Source: Nocardioides malaquae (GTDB taxonomy: Bacteria; Actinomycetota; Actinomycetes; Propionibacteriales; Nocardioidaceae). Taken from it: a stretch of 64,000 bases of DNA. This document shows, one piece after another, positions 56,340-64,000 of the stretch. Each line of letters begins with the position of its first letter. The first letter of the stretch is position 1. The notes under the pieces were generated by a model that saw only the letters and a list, made by a program, of their open reading frames with translations, was not told the DNA's origin and did not search any database. The stretch spans positions 1 through 64,000 of the forward strand of contig NZ_JADCSA010000002.1 of the NCBI RefSeq assembly GCF_015070385.1, read 5' to 3'. Position numbers and translations under genes: made by a program.

Positions 56340-57719
56340 ATGACTTCCGGTAGCCCCACCCTGGACGCAGCCAACCTGCAGGCGATCTTCAAGGCCTACG
56401 ACGTGCGGGGCACGGTGCCCGACCAGATGGACGAGGAGCTCGCCCGCGCCACCGGCAACGCCTTCGTGCAGGTCGTCGGCGCCGACACCGTCGTCATCGG
56501 CCACGACATGCGGCCCTCCTCGCCGGGCATGGCCCAGGCCTTCGCCGACGGGGCCGCCACCGCCGGCGCCGACGTCGTGATGGTCGGCCTCGCCTCGACC
56601 GACCAGCTCTACTTCGCCTCCGGCCACCTGGGCCACGCCGGCGTCATGTTCACCGCCAGCCACAACCCCGCGCAGTACAACGGCATGAAGATGTGCCGCG
56701 CCGGCGCGACCCCGGTCGGTGCCGACACCGGTCTGGTCGAGATCCGTGACGTCGTCGCCTCGGGTCGCCTGCACACCGCCGAGCAGCGCGGCTCGATCAG
56801 TCAGACCGACGTGCTCGAGGCGTACGCCGACCACCTGCTGACGCTCTCGCCCGTGCGCGGCCGGGGACTCAAGGTCGTCGTCGACGCCGGCAACGGGATG
56901 GCGGGCCTCACCGCCCCCATGGTCTTCGACAAGATCGGCCCGGTCGTGGAGATGGTGCCGCTCTACTTCGAGCTCGACGGCACCTTCCCGAACCACGAGG
57001 CCAACCCGATCGAGGCCGAGAACCTCGTCGACCTCCAGCGGGCCGTCCTCGCCGAGAAGGCCGACCTCGGCCTGGCGTTCGACGGTGACGCCGACCGGTG
57101 CTTCATCGTCGACGAGCAGGGCCGTGCGGTCTCGCCCTCGACGCTGACCGCCCTGATCGCTGCGCGCGAGCTGCTCAAGGACCCGGGGGCGACGGTGATC
57201 CACAACCTCATCACCTCGCGCGCGGTGCCCGAGATCGTCACCGAGCTCGGCGGCAAGCCGGTGCGCACCCGCGTGGGGCACTCCTACATCAAGGCCACGA
57301 TGGCCGAGACCGACGCGGTCTTCGGCGGCGAGCACTCGGGCCACTTCTACTTCCGCGACTTCTGGCGGGCCGACTCCGGCATGCTCGCCGCCCTGTACGC
57401 CCTCGCGGCGCTCGCCGAGACCGACCTGCCGTTGTCGGAGCTGCTGGCCGAGTACGAGCGCTACCCCGCCTCGGGCGAGATCAACTCGACCGTCGCCGAC
57501 CAGGGGGCGGTGCTGAGCCGTCTGAAGGAGCAGTACGGCGAGCGCGACGGCGTCGAGGTCGACGAGCTCGACGGCCTCACCGTCACCCACGCCGACTGGT
57601 GGTTCAATGTCAGGGCCTCGAACACCGAGCCTCTGCTGCGCCTCAACTGCGAAGGCCGCGACGAGGCCACGATGGCCGAGGTCCGCGACGCCGTCCTCTC
57701 CACGATCAGGAGCAACTGA
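56340..57719 (+). CDS. manB: Phosphomannomutase / phosphoglucomutase
   Basis: A 459-aa alpha-D-phosphohexomutase interconverting mannose-6-phosphate and mannose-1-phosphate for GDP-mannose. Active-site phosphoserine lies in VMFTASHNPAQYNGMK; the Mg loop is AFDGDADRCFIVDEQG; the sugar loop is GGEHSGHFYF; and the phosphate-contact loop VRASNTEPLLRLNCEG closes the C-terminus. First residues LQAIFKAYDVRGTVPDQM are typical. Coupled by TGATG to the Trm112-like gene. It provides the ManC substrate. Confidence 0.95.
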   Translation: MTSGSPTLDAANLQAIFKAYDVRGTVPDQMDEELARATGNAFVQVVGADTVVIGHDMRPSSPGMAQAFADGAATAGADVVMVGLASTDQLYFASGHLGHAGVMFTASHNPAQYNGMKMCRAGATPVGADTGLVEIRDVVASGRLHTAEQRGSISQTDVLEAYADHLLTLSPVRGRGLKVVVDAGNGMAGLTAPMVFDKIGPVVEMVPLYFELDGTFPNHEANPIEAENLVDLQRAVLAEKADLGLAFDGDADRCFIVDEQGRAVSPSTLTALIAARELLKDPGATVIHNLITSRAVPEIVTELGGKPVRTRVGHSYIKATMAETDAVFGGEHSGHFYFRDFWRADSGMLAALYALAALAETDLPLSELLAEYERYPASGEINSTVADQGAVLSRLKEQYGERDGVEVDELDGLTVTHADWWFNVRASNTEPLLRLNCEGRDEATMAEVRDAVLSTIRSN

Positions 57720-57883
57720 TGAACCTCGACCCGGCCCTGCTCGACATCATCGTCTGCCCGGCCTGCCACGCCGACCTGGCGGTCGAGGGCGAGGAGCTGG
57801 TGTGCACCGGCTGCCGTTACGCCTACCCGGTGAAGGACGACATCCCCGTGCTGCTGGTCGACGAGGCCCGCAAGCCTTCCTGA
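57719..57883 (+). CDS. Trm112/UPF0434 family small zinc protein
   Basis: A 54-aa protein: LDPALLDIIVCPACHADLAVEG then ELVCTGCRYAYPVKDDIPVLLVDEARK. Cys13, Cys16, Cys29 and Cys32 form a zinc ribbon. In archaea and eukaryotes Trm112 activates methyltransferases; bacterial versions are small helper proteins of unproven partner. It is coupled to manB by TGATG overlap, and followed by a SIS protein gene. Confidence 0.85.
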   Translation: MNLDPALLDIIVCPACHADLAVEGEELVCTGCRYAYPVKDDIPVLLVDEARKPS

Positions 57884-57904
57884 CGCCCTCGAAGGGACGA
57901 CGCG

Positions 57905-58951
57905 ATGACCCCGTGGTTCGACGAGTCCCGACTCGACGACGAGCGCGCGCTCGCCGCCGCTGACCCCCTCCTGCGCTCGCTGGCGGAGGCCGGGGCGCGC
58001 GTGCGGCGCGACCGGGTCGAGGCCGACCAGGCGCTCGACGAGGTCGTGGCCCGGGCCGCGACCGCCGACCGGCCGCGTGCCGTCGTGGCCGCCGGCCCCG
58101 ACTCACGCCTCCTGCGCGCCGTGCTCGAGCCTTGGTGCCCGGTGCCCTTCGTGGCCTGGCCCAACCCCGGCCTGCCCGGATGGGTCGGCAGCCTGGACCT
58201 GGTCGTCGTGCTGGAGCCCGTCGGCGCCGACGAGCGGTCGGCGCTCGCCGTCAGCGAGGCGCTGCGTCGCGGAGCCCAGGTCGTCGTGGCGACCCCTGCC
58301 GACTCCCTCGTCGCCCGACACGCCGAGGGCCGCTGGTGCCAGGTGCTGCCGTTGGTGACCGGTGACCAGTCCGCGGCCGCGGTCGTCATGCTCGAGTTCC
58401 TCGACCGCGTGCACCTCGGGCCGCGCACCGACGTCGAGGACGTCGCGCGCGCCCTCGACCACGTCGCCACGCTCTGCTCGCCGCACCGCGACCTGTCGGT
58501 CAACCCCGCCAAGATGCTCGCCATCTCGCTGGCCGACCGGACGCCCGTGGTGTGGGGCGGCTCCGTGCTCGCCGCCCGGGCGGCCCGACGCGTGGCGGAG
58601 TCGCTGCGTCGGGCCTCGGGCGTGTCGGCGATCGCCGGCGACGCCGAGCACCTCGTGCCCGTCCTGGAGTCCGCGCCCGTGCGGGACCTCTTCGACGACC
58701 CGCTCGAGGACGAGTCGGCGACCCTGCCGCCGGTCCTGGTCGTGCTCGACGACGGCCACGACGACCCCGCCGTGCACGAGCAGCGCGACCGCCTTCTCCG
58801 CACGGCGCAGGAGCGCGGGGTGAGGGTGGAGACCCTGACCTGCGAGCAGGGGGCCGAGAGCGAACTGGCACGCTACGCATCCCTGCTCCTGCAGGGGCGG
58901 TACGCGGCCGCGTACCTGCAGATCGGACTGACGGGGGGAGTGACGCGATGA
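57905..58951 (+). CDS. SIS-domain protein (phosphomannose isomerase-like, Rv3256c type)
   Basis: A 348-aa protein with two SIS-like sugar-phosphate isomerase modules. The first shows RAVVAAGPDSRLLRAVLEPW and VVVLEPVGADERSALAVSEALRRG; the second DRTPVVWGGSVLAARAARRVAESL. It corresponds by position to mycobacterial Rv3256c, between manB and manA. Its reaction is unproven; isomerisation of a mannose or glucose phosphate is plausible. The last residues overlap the DUF808 gene (ATGA), so a coupled translation is likely. Confidence 0.8.
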   Translation: MTPWFDESRLDDERALAAADPLLRSLAEAGARVRRDRVEADQALDEVVARAATADRPRAVVAAGPDSRLLRAVLEPWCPVPFVAWPNPGLPGWVGSLDLVVVLEPVGADERSALAVSEALRRGAQVVVATPADSLVARHAEGRWCQVLPLVTGDQSAAAVVMLEFLDRVHLGPRTDVEDVARALDHVATLCSPHRDLSVNPAKMLAISLADRTPVVWGGSVLAARAARRVAESLRRASGVSAIAGDAEHLVPVLESAPVRDLFDDPLEDESATLPPVLVVLDDGHDDPAVHEQRDRLLRTAQERGVRVETLTCEQGAESELARYASLLLQGRYAAAYLQIGLTGGVTR

Positions 58952-59928
58952 GTGGTGGCCTCTTCGCCCTGCTGGACGACGTGGCGGCGCTGGTGCGGTT
59001 GGCGGCGGCCTCCGTCGACGACGTGGGTGTGGCGGCCGGTCGAGCCGGCACCAAGGCGGCGGGCGTCATCATCGACGACGCCGCCGTGACCCCGCAGTAC
59101 GTCCAGGGGCTCGCGGCGAAGCGCGAGCTGCCGATCATCAAGCAGATCGCCGTCGGGTCGCTGCGCAACAAGCTGTTGCTCATCCTGCCTGCGGCGTTGG
59201 TGATCAGCCAGTTCGCCGAGTGGCTGCTGCCCTACATCCTGATGCTGGGCGGCGCCTACCTCTCGTTCGAGGGCGCCGAGAAGATCTGGGAGAAGCTGCG
59301 CGGCGCCTCCCACGACAAGGCCGAGGACGCGCCGGCGATCCTCGACCCCGACCACGAGAAGAAGGTCGTCGCCGGGGCCACGCGCACCGACCTCATCCTG
59401 TCGGCCGAGATCATGGTGATCGCGCTCAACGAGGTGAAGGAGGAGCCCTTCCTCACCCGCGCGATCATCCTGGTGGTCGTCGCGATCGCCATCACCGTGC
59501 TGATCTACGGCGTCGTGGGCCTGATCGTGAAGATCGACGACATCGGACTGGCGCTGACCCGCAAGGCCCGCTCGCAGTTCGGACGCTCCTTCGGGCGCGG
59601 CATGGTGAAGGCCATGCCCTACGTCCTGATGGTCATCGGCGCGGTCGGCACCGCGGCGATGCTGTGGGTGGGTGGACACATCCTGCTGGCCCAGTCGGCC
59701 GAGGCCGGGTGGCACGCCCCCTACGACCTCGTCCACGACCTCGAGCACGCCGTGCACGAGTGGGCCCCGGCCGCCGCAGGGTTCGCTGCGTGGCTGGCCA
59801 ACACCCTCGTCTCGGCGGTGGTGGGACTCGTCTTCGGTGCCCTGCTGGCGGTCGTGGTGCACTTCCTGCCCTTCGGTCACCACGGGGCGGAGGAGGAGCA
59901 GGGCGAGGCTCGAGAATTGCGCGATTGA
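58948..59928 (+). CDS. DUF808 family membrane protein (YedI-like)
   Basis: A 326-aa integral membrane protein of the DUF808/YedI family: GLFALLDDVAALVRLAAASVDD, AAGVIIDDAAVTPQYVQGL, KQIAVGSLRNKLLLILPAALVISQF, LLPYILMLGGAYLSFEGAEKIWEK, then four or more further helices. Function unknown. It occupies the place where mycobacteria carry manA. ATG 58948 overlaps the SIS gene. Confidence 0.88.
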   Translation: MSGGLFALLDDVAALVRLAAASVDDVGVAAGRAGTKAAGVIIDDAAVTPQYVQGLAAKRELPIIKQIAVGSLRNKLLLILPAALVISQFAEWLLPYILMLGGAYLSFEGAEKIWEKLRGASHDKAEDAPAILDPDHEKKVVAGATRTDLILSAEIMVIALNEVKEEPFLTRAIILVVVAIAITVLIYGVVGLIVKIDDIGLALTRKARSQFGRSFGRGMVKAMPYVLMVIGAVGTAAMLWVGGHILLAQSAEAGWHAPYDLVHDLEHAVHEWAPAAAGFAAWLANTLVSAVVGLVFGALLAVVVHFLPFGHHGAEEEQGEARELRD

Positions 59929-59941
59929 ACCGCGCGAGTCC

Positions 59942-60011
59942 TACGCTCGTCGTCGGAGGGACGCCCGCCCATCGGGGCGGAGCATGCAACAGCCACTGAC
60001 GAGGGGTAGTG
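59942..60011 (+). promoter_or_regulatory. ahcY promoter and short structured leader
   Basis: TACGCT (59942-59947) is a likely -10, giving a leader of about 58 nt. It contains a stem CCGCCC/GGGCGG (59965-59980) and GCATGCAAC just after. GAGGGG lies 5 bases before ATG 60012. A SAH-riboswitch-like structure was considered but could not be supported by eye. Confidence 0.5.
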
Positions 60012-61442
60012 ATGGACTACAAGGTCGCAGATCTGAGCCTGGCCGACTTCGGCCGCACCGAGATCGAGCTCGCCGAGCACGAGATGCCCGGCCTCATGGC
60101 GATGCGCGAGCGTTACGGCGACTCCAAGCCGCTCGCCGGTGCGAAGATCGCCGGTTCCCTGCACATGACGATCCAGACCGCGGTGCTGATCGAGACCCTC
60201 GTGGCTCTCGGTGCCGACGTGCGCTGGGCCTCGTGCAACATCTTCTCGACCCAGGACCACGCCGCCGCGGCCGTGGTGGTCGGCCCCGAGGGCACCGTCG
60301 AGTCGCCCGCCGGTGTGCCGGTCTTCGCCTGGAAGGGTGAGAGCCTGGAGGAGTACTGGTGGTGCACCCAGCAGATCCTGCAGTGGCCCGGTGGCGAGTT
60401 CGCCAACATGATCCTCGACGACGGTGGTGACGCGACCCTGCTGGTCCACCTCGGTGTCGAGGCGGAGAAGACCGGTGTGGCCCCCGACCCGGCCTCCGCC
60501 ACCTCCCACGAGCAGCGGATCATCTTCGAGACCCTCGTCGCCTCGCTCGCCGAGTCGAAGGACCGCTGGACCAAGATCGCCAACGAGATCAAGGGCGTCA
60601 CCGAGGAGACCACCACCGGTGTGCTGCGTCTCTACGACATGATGAAGGAAGGCTCGCTGCTCTTCCCGGCCATCAACGTCAACGACTCGGTCACCAAGTC
60701 GAAGTTTGACAACAAGTACGGCTGCCGCCACTCGCTCATCGACGGCATCAACCGCGCCACCGACGTGCTCATCGGCGGCAAGGTCGCGGTCGTCTGCGGC
60801 TACGGCGACGTCGGCAAGGGCTGCGCGGAGTCGCTGCGTGGCCAGGGTGCCCGCGTCATCGTCACCGAGATCGACCCCATCTGCGCGCTCCAGGCCGCGA
60901 TGGACGGCTACCAGGTCGACACCCTGGAGAACGTCCTCGGCATCGCCGACATCATCATCACCGCGACCGGCAACAAGGACGTCGTGATGGCCGAGCAGAT
61001 GAGCCGCATGAAGCACAACGCGATCATCGGCAACATCGGTCACTTCGACAACGAGATCGACATGGCCGGCCTCGAGTCGTGGGACGGCATCGTCCGCAAG
61101 AACGTCAAGCCGCAGGTCGACCTCTTCACCTTCCCGGCCGGCAACGCGGTGATCATCCTGTCCGAGGGTCGCCTGATGAACCTCGGCAACGCCACGGGTC
61201 ACCCCTCGTTCGTGATGTCGAACTCGTTCACCAACCAGGTCCTCGCGCAGATCGAGCTGTTCACCAAGCTCGAGGAGTACCCGGTCGGCGTCTACGTGCT
61301 GCCCAAGCACCTCGACGAGGAGGTCGCACGCCTCCACCTCGACAGCCTCGGCGTCAAGCTCACCGAGCTGACCGCCGACCAGGCGGCCTACCTGGGCGTC
61401 GACGCGGCCGGACCCTACAAGTCCGACCACTACCGTTACTGA
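60012..61442 (+). CDS. ahcY: S-adenosylhomocysteine hydrolase
   Basis: Cleaves S-adenosylhomocysteine to adenosine and homocysteine, recycling methyl donors; 476 aa, normal length for actinobacteria. Motifs: [21 protein letters not shown], the substrate region [20 protein letters not shown] fold [20 protein letters not shown] with [27 protein letters not shown], and C-terminal [11 protein letters not shown] with the Lys and Tyr that reach the NAD site. ATG 60012 has GAGGGG five bases upstream; GTG at 60009 is alternative. Confidence 0.96.
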   Translation: MDYKVADLSLADFGRTEIELAEHEMPGLMAMRERYGDSKPLAGAKIAGSLHMTIQTAVLIETLVALGADVRWASCNIFSTQDHAAAAVVVGPEGTVESPAGVPVFAWKGESLEEYWWCTQQILQWPGGEFANMILDDGGDATLLVHLGVEAEKTGVAPDPASATSHEQRIIFETLVASLAESKDRWTKIANEIKGVTEETTTGVLRLYDMMKEGSLLFPAINVNDSVTKSKFDNKYGCRHSLIDGINRATDVLIGGKVAVVCGYGDVGKGCAESLRGQGARVIVTEIDPICALQAAMDGYQVDTLENVLGIADIIITATGNKDVVMAEQMSRMKHNAIIGNIGHFDNEIDMAGLESWDGIVRKNVKPQVDLFTFPAGNAVIILSEGRLMNLGNATGHPSFVMSNSFTNQVLAQIELFTKLEEYPVGVYVLPKHLDEEVARLHLDSLGVKLTELTADQAAYLGVDAAGPYKSDHYRY

Positions 61443-61469
61443 CGACCCACCCGGGGACCGTGTGGCTGG

Positions 61470-61475
61470 CACAAT
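61470..61475 (+). promoter_or_regulatory. -10 element of mtrA (leaderless)
   Basis: CACAAT, then 7 bases, then ATG 61483, with no Shine-Dalgarno. Confidence 0.4.
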
Positions 61476-61482
61476 GGCCGGT

Positions 61483-62187
61483 ATGACCCAGCAGATCCAG
61501 GAGGCCCCTGCCCGGGGCCGCGTCCTGGTGGTGGACGACGACGCCTCGTTGGCGGAGATGTTGACCATCGTGCTGCGTCAGGAGGGTTTCGACTCCCACA
61601 TGGTCTCCCGGGGGGACCAGGCGGTGGCGGCGTTCCGCGAGTACCGCCCCGACCTGGTGCTGCTCGACCTGATGCTGCCGGGTCGCGACGGCATCGACGT
61701 GTGTCGTGAGATCCGCGCGGAGTCCGGCGTGCCCATCGTGATGCTCACCGCCAGGGGCGACACGCTCGACGTCGTGCTCGGGCTGGAGAGCGGCGCCGAC
61801 GACTACGTCGTCAAGCCGTTCAAGCCCAAGGAGCTCGTGGCGCGGATCCGGGCCCGCGTCCGTCGACTCGAGGCCCCCGGCACCGAGACGTTGGTCGTCG
61901 GCGACCTGACCATCGACGTGCCCGGCCACCAGGTCCTGCGGGGGGAGCAGGAGATCAACCTGACCCCCCTGGAGTTCGACCTCCTGGTCTGCCTGGCCCG
62001 GGCGCCGTGGCAGGTCTTCAGTCGCGAGGTCCTGCTCGAGAAGGTGTGGGGATACCGCCACGCGGCCGACACCCGGTTGGTCAACGTCCACGTCCAGCGC
62101 CTGCGGGCGAAGGTCGAGCACGACCCGGAGAACCCGGAGATCGTGCTCACCGTGCGGGGCGTGGGCTACCGGGCCGGCAAGTCCTGA
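61483..62187 (+). CDS. mtrA: Two-component response regulator MtrA
   Basis: A 234-aa OmpR/PhoB-type regulator controlling cell division, wall turnover and osmotic genes in actinobacteria. The receiver domain has acidic VVDDDASL (residues 16-23), phospho-acceptor Asp62 in VLLDLMLPGRDG, and LTARGD and KPFKPKEL switch motifs. The winged helix ends with LTVRGVGYRAGKS. Start at MTQQIQEAP (ATG 61483) is selected over GTG 61462 by the leaderless promoter. It is followed 4 bases later by mtrB. Confidence 0.95.
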   Translation: MTQQIQEAPARGRVLVVDDDASLAEMLTIVLRQEGFDSHMVSRGDQAVAAFREYRPDLVLLDLMLPGRDGIDVCREIRAESGVPIVMLTARGDTLDVVLGLESGADDYVVKPFKPKELVARIRARVRRLEAPGTETLVVGDLTIDVPGHQVLRGEQEINLTPLEFDLLVCLARAPWQVFSREVLLEKVWGYRHAADTRLVNVHVQRLRAKVEHDPENPEIVLTVRGVGYRAGKS

Positions 62188-62190
62188 CCG

Positions 62191-63807
62191 GTGACGACAC
62201 CCGCGCGCAGAGCTCTGGCCCGGCTGGCGGGCGGGATGCGCCGCTTCCTGACGGCCTGGCGCCGCTCGATCCAGGCCCGGGTCGTCACCAGCACCGTCCT
62301 GCTCTGCCTCGTGGTGGGTGGCGCCACCGGATGGTTCCTGCTGCGCACCACCCGTGACGGCCTCGTGGAGCAACGCGTCGAGCGGGTCCTGGCCGAGGCG
62401 TCCGCCGAGACGGCCCAGGCCCGCAACCGGCTGAGCTTCGCCACCGGCACCGACGTCGACGCCTCCGGGCAGCGCGACGACCTGATCGCGCCGATCATCG
62501 CGCGGGGTGCGGCGAGCGGCTTCGCCGTGGTGCTCTCCCCGCCGGTCGGCGAGCGGACCGGGTTGCGCGCCGGTGGCGTGCGCTTCACCCAGAACCTCGA
62601 CGTGGCCAGCGTGCCACCGAGCCTGGCGCGGCAGTTCGACCGGGTGGCACCCACCGCGTGGACCTTCACCGAGATCCGCACCCGCGGTCCCGTCTCCCGC
62701 GTCGACCCCGGCCCCGGCATCGTGGTCGCCTCCCAGGTCACCCTGCCGGCGGACGGCCGGACCTACACGCTCTACTACCTCTACCCCCTCAGCGAGCAGG
62801 AGGCCACCCTCGGCCTGGTCAGCCGCGCCCTGCTCGGGGCGGCGGCCTTCCTCCTCGTGCTGGTCGCGGGTGTCACGTGGCTGATCACCCGTCAGGTGGT
62901 CAACCCGATCCGTCGGGCCCGCCGGGTGGCCGAGCGGCTCGCCTCCGGGCACCTCCAGGAGCGACTCCGGGTCACCGGCGAGGACGACCTCGCCAGGCTC
63001 GCCGTCTCGTTCAACCAGATGGCCTCCAACCTGCAACGCCAGATCCGTCAGCTCGAGGAGCTGTCGCGGCTGCAGCGCCGGTTCGTCTCCGACGTCTCCC
63101 ACGAGCTGCGTACGCCCTTGACCACGGTGCGGATGGCCGGCGACGTGCTGCACGACGCGCGGGACGAGTTCGACCCGGTCACGGCGCGGGCCGCGGAGCT
63201 GTTGCAGACCGAGCTCGACCGCTTCGAGGGGTTGCTCGGCGACCTGCTGGAGATCAGCAGGTTCGACGCCGGCGCCGCGGTGCTCGACGCCGACGACGTC
63301 AACCTGGTCGACGTGGTGCACCGGGTCGCCGACACCACCCGGGTGATGGCCGAGCGGCGCGGCACCCGTGTCGTGGTCCACGAGCCCGACCAGCCCTGCC
63401 TGGCCCAGGCCGACGCCCGCAGGGTGGAGCGCATCGTGCGCAACCTCGTGAGCAACGCCATCGACCACGCCGAGGGCGGTGACGTCATCATCCGCCTGGC
63501 AGCCGACCAGGAGGCCTCGGCGCTGACGGTGCGCGACCACGGCGTCGGGCTCAAGCCGGGGGAGTCGGCCATGGTGTTCAACCGCTTCTGGCGCGCCGAC
63601 CCCGCCCGCGCCCGTACCAGCGGAGGCACCGGCCTGGGGCTCTCGATCGCCCTGGAGGACACCCACCTGCACGGTGGCTGGCTGCAGGCGTGGGGACGCC
63701 GCGGCGCCGGGGCGCAGTTCCGCCTCACGCTGCCGCGTACGCTCGGGCGACCGCTGCGGCACAGCCCCCTGCCGCTGGTGCCGGAGGACGCGGAGGTGGG
63801 GACGTGA
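62191..63807 (+). CDS. mtrB: Sensor histidine kinase MtrB
   Basis: A 538-aa membrane sensor kinase, the partner of MtrA. Two helices (about 31-50 and 211-231) bracket an extracytoplasmic loop of about 160 residues; a HAMP domain follows (RRARRVAERLASGHLQERL). The H-box is FVSDVSHELRTPLTTVRM with His304 as phosphosite. N-box NLVSNAIDHA, G1 DHGVGL, F-box FNRFWRAD and G2 GGTGLGLSIA are all intact. GTG 62191. Stop overlaps lpqB (GTGA). Confidence 0.95.
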   Translation: MTTPARRALARLAGGMRRFLTAWRRSIQARVVTSTVLLCLVVGGATGWFLLRTTRDGLVEQRVERVLAEASAETAQARNRLSFATGTDVDASGQRDDLIAPIIARGAASGFAVVLSPPVGERTGLRAGGVRFTQNLDVASVPPSLARQFDRVAPTAWTFTEIRTRGPVSRVDPGPGIVVASQVTLPADGRTYTLYYLYPLSEQEATLGLVSRALLGAAAFLLVLVAGVTWLITRQVVNPIRRARRVAERLASGHLQERLRVTGEDDLARLAVSFNQMASNLQRQIRQLEELSRLQRRFVSDVSHELRTPLTTVRMAGDVLHDARDEFDPVTARAAELLQTELDRFEGLLGDLLEISRFDAGAAVLDADDVNLVDVVHRVADTTRVMAERRGTRVVVHEPDQPCLAQADARRVERIVRNLVSNAIDHAEGGDVIIRLAADQEASALTVRDHGVGLKPGESAMVFNRFWRADPARARTSGGTGLGLSIALEDTHLHGGWLQAWGRRGAGAQFRLTLPRTLGRPLRHSPLPLVPEDAEVGT

Positions 63808-64000
63808 GGTGTCGACACCGTCGGTGGGCCGGCGGCCTGCTGGTCGCCCTGGCGCTGGCTCTGGTGACCGGTTGCGTGCGGATGCCCACGCAGGGGCCGG
63901 TGGTGCAGGCCGACCCGTTGGTGACCGAATTCGACGACTCCGCCGCCTACTACGACCCCCGGCCTCCCGAGCCGGGTGCCGACCCCGAGGAGATCGTGCT
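63804..64000 (+). CDS. lpqB: LpqB lipoprotein, truncated by window edge
   Basis: About 65 residues are visible from GTG 63804. The lipoprotein signal WAGGLLVALALALVTGC leads to VRMPTQGPVVQADPLV, as in LpqB, the lipoprotein that interacts with MtrB and modulates MtrA phosphorylation in mycobacteria. The frame runs off the right edge. GTGA overlap with mtrB. Typical LpqB proteins carry GerMN and beta-propeller domains further on. Confidence 0.9.
   Translation, partial: MRCRHRRWAGGLLVALALALVTGCVRMPTQGPVVQADPLVTEFDDSAAYYDPRPPEPGADPEEIV

Overview
The window is high-GC actinobacterial chromosome. Gene content points to the Nocardioidaceae or close Propionibacteriales relatives (Nocardioides-like). 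That placement is an inference from the mtrA-mtrB-lpqB, whiB2, fbiA-fbiB, accA3/accD/accE/birA and purK-purE gene sets, the F420 and IdeR-type signals, heavy use of GTG starts and frequent leaderless promoters. Gene order broadly follows the Mycobacterium tuberculosis block Rv3244c-Rv3285, interrupted by accessory modules. No tRNA, rRNA, CRISPR array, insertion sequence or phage gene was recognised, and no stretch longer than 300 bp lacks a gene (the largest gaps are 42835-43105 and 26916-27166).

Left part (1-18.3 kb): a truncated DUF222/13E12 gene, then accA3. Reading leftwards from 9206 is a tightly overlapped ferric-iron ABC operon (binding lipoprotein, permease, ATPase). It ends in an unusual 889-aa fusion of an AMP-forming ligase, a carrier domain and a membrane acyltransferase. 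A good IdeR/DtxR box sits on its promoter. Next come an acyl-CoA dehydrogenase, GtrA protein, Maf, the acyl-CoA carboxylase beta and epsilon subunits with biotin ligase BirA, a PH-domain membrane protein, a class III adenylate cyclase, a receiver-less winged-helix protein, and purK-purE.

Middle part (18.3-35.1 kb): an alpha/beta hydrolase and a CoA-binding protein; an inositol-monophosphatase-like enzyme; and a LacI regulator divergent from a four-gene operon made of a tandem-HAD phosphatase and an ECF-type transporter (membrane/S-like protein, fused A-A' ATPase, T component). Then a pair of DUF21/CBS membrane proteins, a copper/heme module (membrane protein, PCuAC lipoprotein, Tat-exported DyP peroxidase) and two divergent LytR-CpsA-Psr proteins.

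Right part (35.1-64 kb): a siderophore-interacting flavoprotein; a galactofuran assembly and export operon (two GlfT1-like glycosyltransferases, Glf, GlfT2, Wzm, Wzt) closed by a 15-bp terminator; and a 959-aa secreted amidase with FG-GAP repeats. These are followed by manC, coenzyme F420 genes fbiA-fbiB, whiB2, a glycosyltransferase fused to a large membrane domain with a DUF5719 partner, manB with trm112, a SIS protein and DUF808, ahcY, and mtrA-mtrB-lpqB, the last running off the right edge.

Together the genes describe envelope construction (galactan, GDP-mannose, LCP ligases, amidase, MtrAB), acyl-CoA carboxylation, metal handling, and one ECF uptake system of unknown substrate.
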